Below, piece by piece: positions 26,733 to 33,330 of a stretch of 54,541 nt of DNA; position 1 is the first letter of the stretch; each line of letters begins with the position of its first letter. Below the pieces are notes generated by a model. It saw nothing but the letters and a program-made list of their open reading frames with translations. It ran no database searches and was not told the DNA's origin. The stretch covers positions 1 through 54,541 of the forward strand of contig CAYWNA010000068.1 in assembly GCA_964459305.1 (NCBI GenBank), in the 5' to 3' direction. The DNA is from CAYWNA01 sp964459305 (GTDB lineage: Bacteria; Planctomycetota; Planctomycetia; Pirellulales; Pirellulaceae). A program made the translations under genes and the position numbers.

Positions 26733-27023
26733 GTGAGGGTAGCACTGCTCGCAGCTATCACCGATCAGTTTGATGTCCGCGCCTTCCCTGCCGAGCAACG
26801 GGACAGTTCTGGGCCCTGCGCACACTATTTCACGAACGCATCCGATCCTAGAATCGCGATTTCGGTGGTCACAGCGGGCATGCCCGAGGGGCGCTATTCT
26901 GTGCGCGTCGAGGTTCCGCGTGACGAGGACAACGGTCTGCTACCGTTCGACTTTGCTGCGGAGGCAGAGGATGCGGATCTCCAGGAGGTCCTTGCGATGT
27001 TCAAACGGTTTGCGCGGCCATGA
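26733..27023 (+). CDS. Hypothetical protein fragment on the plus strand
   Basis: Up to 96 residues from a GTG that lies directly after a stop codon and has no ribosome-binding site. FTNASDPRIAISVVTAGMPEGRYSVRVEVPRDEDNG reads like a beta-sandwich coding sequence with normal codon use. It is likely the surviving 3' part of a gene cut by the recombination that placed the promoter repeat beside it. Its end overlaps the end of the convergent gene by 23 bp. Confidence 0.4.
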   Translation: MRVALLAAITDQFDVRAFPAEQRDSSGPCAHYFTNASDPRIAISVVTAGMPEGRYSVRVEVPRDEDNGLLPFDFAAEAEDADLQEVLAMFKRFARP

Positions 27024-27288
27024 GGTCCCGCAACCACTTAAGGATTTCAGGTCGCGAAGGCCGCCTCTTCCTGTCGAAGAACGTCCAGCCCGTGTCTCGC
27101 CTTACCTCCTTCCGCGCATCCATTCCCAGGAATGAGGAAAGTGATATCTCTGCCTGCGTGTAGTTGGCTGTGACGCTGAGATGATCCCGACAAATAGCGT
27201 TTTGTGTGCCCTCGGCAATGGCACTTTCGACGTCAGCCAAAGCTGCGCTTTCCAGCAAAGAAACAACGTCGTGGTAGTCGGTTGCCAC
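27001..27288 (-). CDS. Hypothetical protein, start uncertain
   Basis: The frame is open to 27474, but that part overlaps the upstream gene and an attC-like palindrome. I take the GTG at 27288, giving 95 residues starting at VATDYHDVVSLLESAALADV. The C-terminus has GWTFFDRKRRPSRPEILKWLRDLMA. No family recognised and no clear ribosome-binding site. Confidence 0.4.
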   Translation of the reverse strand: MATDYHDVVSLLESAALADVESAIAEGTQNAICRDHLSVTANYTQAEISLSSFLGMDARKEVRRDTGWTFFDRKRRPSRPEILKWLRDLMAAQTV

Positions 27289-27337
27289 AAATATGCTCGC
27301 TGTCCGCCAACGGGTAGGATGGCCGTCGCCGCCGTAA

Positions 27338-27451
27338 ACGAAGCGAGCGACGTTAGATCTACGATTGATTTTATTACGCAGGCCGACGCTGCGAAAGACG
27401 GAAGGCGACCGCGTAGCGGCTTTGCGGCCATGCTGTGTGTTAGCCGCCGGG
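27338..27451 (-). repeat. Possible attC site
   Basis: Inner arms gcaggccg and cggccatgc pair; the right box GTTAGCC (about 27440-27446) is near-canonical; the left box is unclear. Confidence 0.35.
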
Positions 27452-27452
27452 G

Positions 27453-28238
27453 CTACACTTCCCATGAATCCCATTTCGGAATTCCTTCAACCCATTCAAC
27501 GAAGTTTCTGGCGACCTGACGCAGTTCGGGAACATAGTGAGCGTAATAGAAGACCGGGGGATCGGCGGTAGCTTCTCCGAATAACACCTGATCGCCATCC
27601 GCCTCTAGCCAACAGTCACCGAAGCAAAGCAGACCGTCAGTCGGCAGTTTTGATCCAGCCGGAGATTCATGGATAAACATGTGGGGCAATCCGAATTTGA
27701 GAGTATCGCCAAGTTCTACCGACCTGCAACAATTCAAGAACCGTTTGTACGCGGCGGGCAAAGCCGCATTCAGCGAAGACTCCCATGCGGCAATGTCCTC
27801 ATCAGACGCCCCCACGTCCATGAATTCGATTGTTTCCAGGTTGCGCCGCAGAAAGCGGGCAAATCGCGGGAAGTCAGCCTCAAGTAACTTCAGAATGGGC
27901 CGGAATCGTCTCTGGCGATCTTTTCGTTTGGCCTCGTATTGAGCGCAGAATTCTTTGAAATACGTTTCCCATTCTTCTTTGTAACGGTTGGAGACCTTGT
28001 ACTCCACACCCCAGTGGTCGAGGAGTTTGCAGGCTTCGGACTGGCTCACAAATGCACATCGACATGACGGGCGGAACCCGCCAGGCTGCGGTGGTTTGAG
28101 ACGTAGCCATTGCCCAGGGTTGATCAAAGTTGCCACCCAATCGTTTTTGCGGTTCCACCAGTCGATCCATGCATCGGGCTCGATCTCGCCGGCAGCAAGT
28201 TGTCGAAGGACGTTGGCTAGGTCAGGATCGTAGTCCAT
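27453..28238 (-). CDS. SUKH (SMI1/KNR4)-like protein
   Basis: 261 residues from ATG 28238. The C-terminal ~150 residues (ETIEFMDVGASDEDIAAWESSLNAALPAAYKRFLNCCRSVEL, DGLLCFGDCWLEADGDQVLF, PELRQVARNFVEWVEGI) follow the SMI1/KNR4 pattern. The N-terminal part has Trp-rich DAWIDWWNRKNDW and a Cys pair (SCRC). Cytosolic, immunity-type by family. The box GGCGAAC lies 11 bp above the start, which favours this ATG over the longer frame. Confidence 0.7.
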   Translation of the reverse strand: MDYDPDLANVLRQLAAGEIEPDAWIDWWNRKNDWVATLINPGQWLRLKPPQPGGFRPSCRCAFVSQSEACKLLDHWGVEYKVSNRYKEEWETYFKEFCAQYEAKRKDRQRRFRPILKLLEADFPRFARFLRRNLETIEFMDVGASDEDIAAWESSLNAALPAAYKRFLNCCRSVELGDTLKFGLPHMFIHESPAGSKLPTDGLLCFGDCWLEADGDQVLFGEATADPPVFYYAHYVPELRQVARNFVEWVEGIPKWDSWEV

Positions 28239-28537
28239 GATTTCGAGCGGCGAACGGTTGCTCTGACTGACACCCTGTCGCAAAGAGAGGGTTCCTTTCT
28301 ACCACCCTACCACCCGCGGGCGACGGGGCCAAGACATCCGGGCAATCGGCGCGAACAAATCTGGGACACGCCATGTCGTATTTCAGTGGCTGCGGTGATG
28401 CACTCATTGCAGCCAGGATTGCGGCCTGCGGTTTGGAACCGCACTCGCCTTATAAGCGAGCGGTGGGGCTGGTCACAACCGGACGGGCTCGATTCCCCCA
28501 CTTTCCGCTTCGGCCTGACTGCACCAGTGGCGAATGC

Positions 28538-28681
28538 TCAGAAAGGAACGCTAAATCGGCCAAGCTTCCCCGTGTCCCCGCCCCTGAAATCGCCAACTGC
28601 AATGGTTGCGATCCACACGGCCAGACCCATCGTGGCAAGGCCGGTCACACGATATGCGAGTGTGTTTTCGCCGAAAGCCAT
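28538..28681 (-). CDS. Very small membrane protein
   Basis: 47 residues from ATG 28681 with AAGGA 9 nt upstream: one transmembrane helix (VTGLATMGLAVWIATIAV) and a short polar tail. It sits directly after a well-formed attC (28717-28801), as a cassette gene should. The ~300 bp below it (28239-28537) hold only a tRNA-like double hairpin and no credible gene. Confidence 0.45.
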   Translation of the reverse strand: MAFGENTLAYRVTGLATMGLAVWIATIAVGDFRGGDTGKLGRFSVPF

Positions 28682-28716
28682 AGTCCGAGTCCTTTTGCGA
28701 CGGACCGTTTTGGGAC

Positions 28717-28801
28717 ACGTAACGATCAAAGTAGCCTGCACTGGCCCGGGGGCAGCGACAACTTGTGGCCAGTCGCTCGACGGGCCGGTGTCACGTTGAG
28801 C
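28717..28801 (-). repeat. attC site
   Basis: Boxes ACGTAAC (28717-28723) and GTTGAGC (28795-28801). Arms cactggcccg / cgggccggtg (28739-28748, 28781-28790) and inner agcgac / gtcgct. The right box overlaps the stop of the 28791 gene. Confidence 0.65.
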
Positions 28802-29183
28802 TACCGGTTAGGTGGAGCCAACGAGCAGTTCTTCCTGGCCAGCTCACATACTCGCGGGCTCCGAAGTGCCCGGCAACACGCAAGAACAGGCTAGGATCTG
28901 CCGGCGGCCTAGGGCCCCACAGGCAAGTACCGCAACCACGCTCCCGCATGAGGAAAAACTCCTCGCCTTCGATGTGTATGATCCAATAGCCCTTCTCCTT
29001 GTCGTCGAACGGCCGTGGGCCGGCTTCGAGGTGTTCCGCGGCAGGTGCCCCAAATATCTGCTTCAGCTCACGAATGAGTGTCTGACAGGATTCACATGTG
29101 CCATCGTCGCCAAATTCCAGGCAACGTCCGTTTATCCGATTACGAACAGAGTATGGCGGCTGTGGAGCGGTCACACTTCTCAC
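28791..29183 (-). CDS. Hypothetical protein with possible metal-binding Cys residues
   Basis: 130 residues from GTG 29183 (AAGGA 5 nt upstream); an in-frame ATG at 29225 lacks a ribosome-binding site. Segments: RCLEFGDDGTCESCQTLI, GYWIIHIEGEEFFLMRERGCGTCLWG. The two CxxC pairs (CESC, CGTC) suggest zinc or disulfide. Unrecognised family. Confidence 0.5.
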   Translation of the reverse strand: MRSVTAPQPPYSVRNRINGRCLEFGDDGTCESCQTLIRELKQIFGAPAAEHLEAGPRPFDDKEKGYWIIHIEGEEFFLMRERGCGTCLWGPRPPADPSLFLRVAGHFGAREYVSWPGRTARWLHLTGSST

Positions 29184-29308
29184 GGGGTCCTTCGACGTAG
29201 TCTCAGCTTCACACGGGTGATACAATCAGACCAAATTCACAACATGTTCGCTTCGTCAGGGGTGGTGTCGTAAATGTTGACCGTTGGACTGACCACGGAG
29301 TGGATCAC

Positions 29309-29986
29309 ATGCGAAGTCTGGCTCGATTCTCCGTACTCATCGTGGTGCTCACCGGCTGTGGTCCGCGGGTAGAACCTGGCCCGGTGCCGTGGACGGGTCC
29401 TAATAAAGGTCCGGTTCGTTTGCGGGAAAGAACCGGTTGGGCTGGTGGCCCCACCTATACAACGCTTTGGGACGAGGGAAACGGCCCCGTCAAGGCATCC
29501 GAACGCGTCGCTGCTCTTCGAGACGCGGTTCCTGACAGCCTGTTTCAGCGCCTGAAGACGACCCGTTCGGTGCCGATACCTGTGCGGGTCAACTACGAGT
29601 CTGTCAAGCCGCCGGATGGCCAGGAGCGAGGCATGTTCGACCAACAGGTCTACAAAGCCTTAGCTACCGTGGTGTCACTCACGCCGGACATCATGATCGT
29701 CACAGTTCGTGAACTGCCGGAAGGCTCCTACGAACGCCCGTTCAAAGAATGGTCGGAACATACGCGAGAGGGCAAAATCAGACTCATCGCTACCTGCGGA
29801 ACTGAGCTATCCGTGTACGCCGATTCCAGATTGCCTGTATCACCCGAAATGTACGTCGTTTCGACCGACGCCGACGTAACGAACGGGCCACTGAAGTTTG
29901 ATGGGGACCGTGCGGTGGTGAAGTTCTCGACTGGCCAGCTGATTTTGCGCCGCAACGACCGTCATGCGGAGGTTGTGCGAGAGTAA
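29309..29986 (+). CDS. Putative lipoprotein, inverted relative to the array
   Basis: 225 residues. ATG 29309 has GGAG 8 nt upstream and gives a lipoprotein signal with lipobox LTGC at the end of MRSLARFSVLIVVLTGC. The mature protein is polar with no recognised domain (VPIPVRVNYESVKPPDGQ, VYADSRLPVSPEMYVVSTDAD). It is the only full-length plus-strand gene in the array, so its unit appears flipped or newly inserted. A partial attC-like arm (cgagctggtctcggccggttatc) follows at about 30020-30042. Confidence 0.6.
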   Translation: MRSLARFSVLIVVLTGCGPRVEPGPVPWTGPNKGPVRLRERTGWAGGPTYTTLWDEGNGPVKASERVAALRDAVPDSLFQRLKTTRSVPIPVRVNYESVKPPDGQERGMFDQQVYKALATVVSLTPDIMIVTVRELPEGSYERPFKEWSEHTREGKIRLIATCGTELSVYADSRLPVSPEMYVVSTDADVTNGPLKFDGDRAVVKFSTGQLILRRNDRHAEVVRE

Positions 29987-30038
29987 GTCCGTGGCCCCCC
30001 GTTGGCTTCGATCCGCCGGGCGAGCTGGTCTCGGCCGG

Positions 30039-30860
30039 TTATCTGGATTTGCGGCGTTCGTGTTCGCGAGCCAAAACGCCAGCGATATCATCTAATGATC
30101 CCTCGAACAACTCGGAATCGCCGAATTCGTATTCAGATTTCAGTGCTTCCACTTCGGCTTCAGGCGCAAGATACCGGCCAGCGACGAGAATGCCAACTAC
30201 CTCTCCGCTGTTTGGGAAACGGGAAACCGTGAATTCGGTGCTGGGGAATGAATGGGGTTCGGGGAGGCCGTTGATGAATTCCTCACACGCGTCACCTTCA
30301 AGAAGATCGGCGCCGTAGGTTGCGTCATCGCGAAGCCACTGACCTTGGAGATAGAGGATCTTCTTATCGCCGATCTCGAACGCAAGGATCGGTTCGCTAT
30401 CGTTGATGAGAGCAATCTCAATCACCCGTGGCTCGGTGACATGGATGTCTTGAACTATTTGTGCTGAATGATCTTGCGATGCGCGCTGGCGTCGCCGACG
30501 TTCGTGCGGGATGAATGAAACGAGCAATGACACGAATATGATCGCGGCAATCGCCCCGCCAATCCATTGGCCGTACGTGGATACGTCGGCGGAGATGAAA
30601 CCACCCAACCAGCCGCCGAATTTGCTGAGTAGAAGCCCAGGCACGACCGCGAAGAAGATGGTGATGCAGCCGTATGACGCGAAATCGGGCTTGGTTCGCC
30701 CCGCGATCAGTCGTTGTTCGTCCGGTCTGGGAGTTCGTGTGGTGATTCTGTGCACGCACAAACCTGTTCCGAGTGTCACTGTTGTCAGATAACGACGACC
30801 TTGAGCCTCCGAGTGCCGGCAGAGCACGAGGTAGTGCTCCAAGGTCTGGTTACGCGTCAC
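30039..30860 (-). CDS. Membrane protein with a C-terminal soluble domain
   Basis: 273 residues from GTG 30860. The attC-like box GTTCAAC at 30866-30872 just above argues that the longer frame (ATG 30884) starts inside the recombination site. Two hydrophobic segments (YGCITIFFAVVPGLLLSKFGG and WIGGAIAAIIFVSLLVSFI) precede a ~150-residue acidic soluble domain with EIALINDSEPILAFEIGDKKILYLQGQWL, a pattern also seen in immunity-type proteins. No family named with confidence. Confidence 0.5.
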   Translation of the reverse strand: MTRNQTLEHYLVLCRHSEAQGRRYLTTVTLGTGLCVHRITTRTPRPDEQRLIAGRTKPDFASYGCITIFFAVVPGLLLSKFGGWLGGFISADVSTYGQWIGGAIAAIIFVSLLVSFIPHERRRRQRASQDHSAQIVQDIHVTEPRVIEIALINDSEPILAFEIGDKKILYLQGQWLRDDATYGADLLEGDACEEFINGLPEPHSFPSTEFTVSRFPNSGEVVGILVAGRYLAPEAEVEALKSEYEFGDSELFEGSLDDIAGVLAREHERRKSR

Positions 30861-30865
30861 GCTTC

Positions 30866-30953
30866 GTTCAACGACACGCATCACCAGGTCGCGCCCAGGT
30901 GATTCGCCATTTCAATTCCGCCCCGATCGGCCACTTGGGTGCATCCGCTAGTC
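30866..30953 (-). repeat. attC-like site
   Basis: Box GTTCAAC (30866-30872), a perfect match to RYYYAAC. Arms acgcatcaccaggt and ccacttgggtgcatcc pair imperfectly. The opposite box is not clear. Confidence 0.5.
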
Positions 30954-30969
30954 CGTCGCACCGACTGGC

Positions 30970-31671
30970 TCAGTAGCATTGCCATTCGAGTGTCCAGTCG
31001 TCTGAATTGTCATCAGTCGTGCCCCGCCCAACATAGCCGACACCATTGTCACCCCACATCCAGTTTGCCTTCTCGGTGGTTGGGATTTGGAGGACATAAT
31101 CGGGAGAAATCTCCTGATTGGCCCATTCGATTTCGCTTTGTATCAGTGATGGCCACCCTGCAAATTTGAACCCGTAGACGTTTTGGAGGAGTTCATCAAA
31201 TTCGTCGTAGTCGAATTCATCAATCAGGTCATTTGGCAGACTATCCACAATGTCCTCGTAGCATGGGTAGTCCGCTTCGATTTCTGCCGGACGCATTCCG
31301 ATAGCTTTGATTGTTGACCCCGTGTTCGGAACCGCGAGGGGTACCAGCGAACTTATGGACGGATAAGCCCGCAGACACCAATTAGCGCCATTGATTCCGT
31401 CGGTTGGCAACCGATCTGGACCAACGAAGATAGTAATGAATTCCAAGTCTTTGAGACGAGGTGGGTGCCACGGAAACTCCTTCAGATTGATCTGGCAAAG
31501 TGCGTGCATCGGTTTCTCGTCCGTGGTTGGCCACTCTTCATCCTGCGCGGCAAGATTGACCCGGCCAAACCACGAAGCCATTGGTTCCGTTGACGGTCGA
31601 AAGCCACCGATTTCCATGTGAATTGCACGGCGGACGAAGCGGTCTCGTAGTTTTCGTAGGGAGTCTGCCAT
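30970..31671 (-). CDS. DUF1963 (YwqG-like) protein
   Basis: 233 residues from ATG 31671. PSTEPMASWFGRVNLAAQDEEWPTTDEKPMHALCQINL is the hallmark opening of DUF1963 proteins, followed by LEFITIFVG, and a C-terminal Trp-rich end. Cytosolic. DUF1963 proteins occur in polymorphic toxin immunity arrays and elsewhere; biochemical role unknown. The attC-like box GACGAAC at 31689-31695 precedes the start. Confidence 0.75.
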   Translation of the reverse strand: MADSLRKLRDRFVRRAIHMEIGGFRPSTEPMASWFGRVNLAAQDEEWPTTDEKPMHALCQINLKEFPWHPPRLKDLEFITIFVGPDRLPTDGINGANWCLRAYPSISSLVPLAVPNTGSTIKAIGMRPAEIEADYPCYEDIVDSLPNDLIDEFDYDEFDELLQNVYGFKFAGWPSLIQSEIEWANQEISPDYVLQIPTTEKANWMWGDNGVGYVGRGTTDDNSDDWTLEWQCY

Positions 31672-31688
31672 CGAAGTGGTCTCTGTGC

Positions 31689-31787
31689 GACGAACGTCTA
31701 AGATCACCCGCCGCGCAAAGAGCTATGCGGTGGCCGAACGATGTCGATCGCGGTCGGGTGCATCGATTGCCACGTATAAGGTTACCA
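31689..31787 (-). repeat. attC site
   Basis: Box GACGAAC (31689-31695). Arms gatcacccgccgcg (31702-31715) and cgcggtcgggtgcatc (31749-31764) pair with extrahelical bases, as in the 23917 site. The right box is degenerate (gtataag/gttacca). Confidence 0.6.
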
Positions 31788-31788
31788 T

Positions 31789-32496
31789 TTACCAGAATTT
31801 CCACCAGGGATTGTGCTTGATCTCCGATTCGCTCGAAACGTCGGACATGTTAGGGATGTAACACAATAGTGGGCATTTCACAAGCTCGGCAACGGGCTCA
31901 CCATTGGATTTCCGTTGGTGGTATTCTTGGTACGCATCTTCAAACACAGTAATCGCAGCGTCAGGCACGCCGGACTGTGAAAGACGTTGAACGAACTCGG
32001 CGGCGGGCAGATCGCCAAACCTCGCGATGCCATATGCGACGATGTTTTTCGATGCAGTTTCATCGGGTACAGGGTAGAGGGAAAGAAGGTCGGCAGGTTC
32101 AGATTCCGTTAACCACGAGAAAATGGTTACCGACGCGCGGCCTGCCAGAACGTATGATTCCGACTGAACCAGTACCAAGAGCAGTCGTATCCATTCGTCG
32201 CGTCTGTCTTGAGGGACTTCATCGGGCTTGATCCCTTGTAATCCGACGGTGGCGGCGAGCGCAAAATACGGTGCATCGTAGGAATGAAGACCACGATCGA
32301 TCGCCTGAAAACGACTGTCGGCTGGAATCAGGGAAGAATAGAACAGCAGGTTTGATACGGCCTGAGGGTCGATCCAGTCGCGAATGATTGATTCAACCTG
32401 AGCGGATTCATCCGACGTCAGCGTAGAAATGTCGTGCCTCGCCCGAATCAGGTCGTCGAGATCGTTCGTTTTTAGGAATGTGTCCAGTGCTGACAC
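31789..32496 (-). CDS. Helical repeat-like hypothetical protein
   Basis: 235 residues, almost entirely helical (SALDTFLKTNDLDDLIRARH, DEWIRLLLVLVQSESYVLAG, ASVTIFSWLTESEPADLLSL, AAEFVQRLSQSGVPDAAITVF), suggesting a HEAT/ARM-like fold. The C-terminus is NPWWKFW. Unrecognised family. The attC (32512-32610) ends 16 bp above the start. Confidence 0.55.
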   Translation of the reverse strand: MSALDTFLKTNDLDDLIRARHDISTLTSDESAQVESIIRDWIDPQAVSNLLFYSSLIPADSRFQAIDRGLHSYDAPYFALAATVGLQGIKPDEVPQDRRDEWIRLLLVLVQSESYVLAGRASVTIFSWLTESEPADLLSLYPVPDETASKNIVAYGIARFGDLPAAEFVQRLSQSGVPDAAITVFEDAYQEYHQRKSNGEPVAELVKCPLLCYIPNMSDVSSESEIKHNPWWKFW

Positions 32497-32511
32497 TTTT
32501 GGGCCTTAGCG

Positions 32512-32610
32512 GCATAACGTACCAACGAGCGAGCTGACCAGGTCGCCGCAGTCAGCTCCTCCACTTGATTCCGACCAGACCGGCGACTCTGGTCCAGCGA
32601 TTGGTTATCT
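32512..32610 (-). repeat. attC site
   Basis: 99 bp. Boxes GCATAAC (32512-32518) and GTTATCT (32604-32610). Arms gagctgaccaggtcgccg (32531-32548) and cggcgactctggtccag (32581-32597) pair with bulges. Near-identical core at 23342-23410. Confidence 0.75.
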
Positions 32611-32646
32611 GGCGAGTTCTCCGGTGGCCGATTCGACAATGTGTTG

Positions 32647-33225
32647 CTATCGCCGCGTACCCGGCACAGCCTTTGATGATACAAACAACCGGGCACCCGG
32701 CAAGAGTTGGTAGTTCATTGTCGCGTCAGCCTTGGTCGTGACAGCTTTGAAATCCACGGCCAAGATTTCCACATCCGCGCGTGTTGGCGACGGCCTGAAA
32801 ATCCACATGTTCTTTCCTGACAAGTTTCCATCTCGAAAGTTGGCAAGCGCGTCGAGCACGTTGTCTGTGCCTGAAAGCGGGATTCTGACCACTTTGTCAG
32901 TTCCATCTATGTCATGGATCAAGTAGTACACCTTGCTGTTGCGGCCGACAATCTTCAGTGTAACCAATGACTTTGGGTGAAAGCATCTGCGGATGCGGCA
33001 TCCAGCCTCGTTCATCGAGCAACCAGCTAGTGAAATTGGCGCAGGAGTCCCAAGGTTCACTTTGCCATCAGGCCCTACCATGAATTCGCCGTCAACCAGC
33101 GGCAATCCATCCGCTTTCGAGACCCTGACACTGAGAAGGTCCGGTGGTTCGATCACGTATTCAGGTAGATATGGGTGGGGCCTCGTGCTGAGGGCCGAAA
33201 TGCATCGACGCACGAAAGAGTGCAA
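32647..33225 (-). CDS. Polysaccharide export (Wza-like) protein, probably frameshifted at the N-terminus
   Basis: 192 residues from a TTG at 33225. PEYVIEPPDLLSVRV, FMVGPDGKVNLG and LLPGARLFV are the export-domain and SLBB-type motifs of Wza/KpsD-like outer-membrane polysaccharide exporters; length is short for the family. The signal peptide is absent in this frame, but the -1 frame immediately upstream reads RGLAILLVGLAMGLALF, a good signal anchor, and could start at a TTG near 33301. A frameshift near the C-rich run at about 33175 is likely. It may be the first cassette gene of the array. Confidence 0.6.
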   Translation of the reverse strand: MHSFVRRCISALSTRPHPYLPEYVIEPPDLLSVRVSKADGLPLVDGEFMVGPDGKVNLGTPAPISLAGCSMNEAGCRIRRCFHPKSLVTLKIVGRNSKVYYLIHDIDGTDKVVRIPLSGTDNVLDALANFRDGNLSGKNMWIFRPSPTRADVEILAVDFKAVTTKADATMNYQLLPGARLFVSSKAVPGTRR

Positions 33226-33330
33226 GGCCCATCGCTAGGCCGACCAACAGAATCGCCAAGCCACGCTGTTGACGTTGGGGGCACGACGGAATTGCGGTCA
33301 ACGCATTTTGGTGACGGGGCCGAAGTAACG

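Larger units (their letters stand above)
10837..33225 (-). mobile_element. Integron cassette array without integrase (CALIN-like), about 25 cassettes
   Basis: About 25 short genes, nearly all on the minus strand, each followed by a short intergenic palindrome. Heptamers fitting or nearly fitting RYYYAAC (seen on the plus strand) lie just above the start of most genes: 11264 GCTCAAC, 11843 GCCCAAC, 12386 GGCGAAC, 14549 GCCGAAC, 16827 GCTTAAC, 18605 GCCCAAC, 19018 GCTCAAC, 22432 and 23917 GCCGAAC, 24911 CATGAAC, 25953 GTTCAAC, 26568 GCCGAAC, 28249 GGCGAAC, 30866 GTTCAAC, 32512 GCATAAC. Several have paired arms with extrahelical bases and an opposite GTTRRRY-like box, the attC layout. No tyrosine recombinase gene is present. 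Cassette orientation predicts an integrase, if any, to the right. Confidence 0.72.

Noticed and set aside
28420..28510. tRNA-like double hairpin (D-arm-like tgcgg/ccgca, anticodon-arm-like ctcgc-cttataa-gcgag, then ctcgattcc)
   Set aside because: The acceptor arms do not pair, the T stem has only three good pairs, and ~20 extra bases lie before the T loop. At most a decayed tRNA-like piece.
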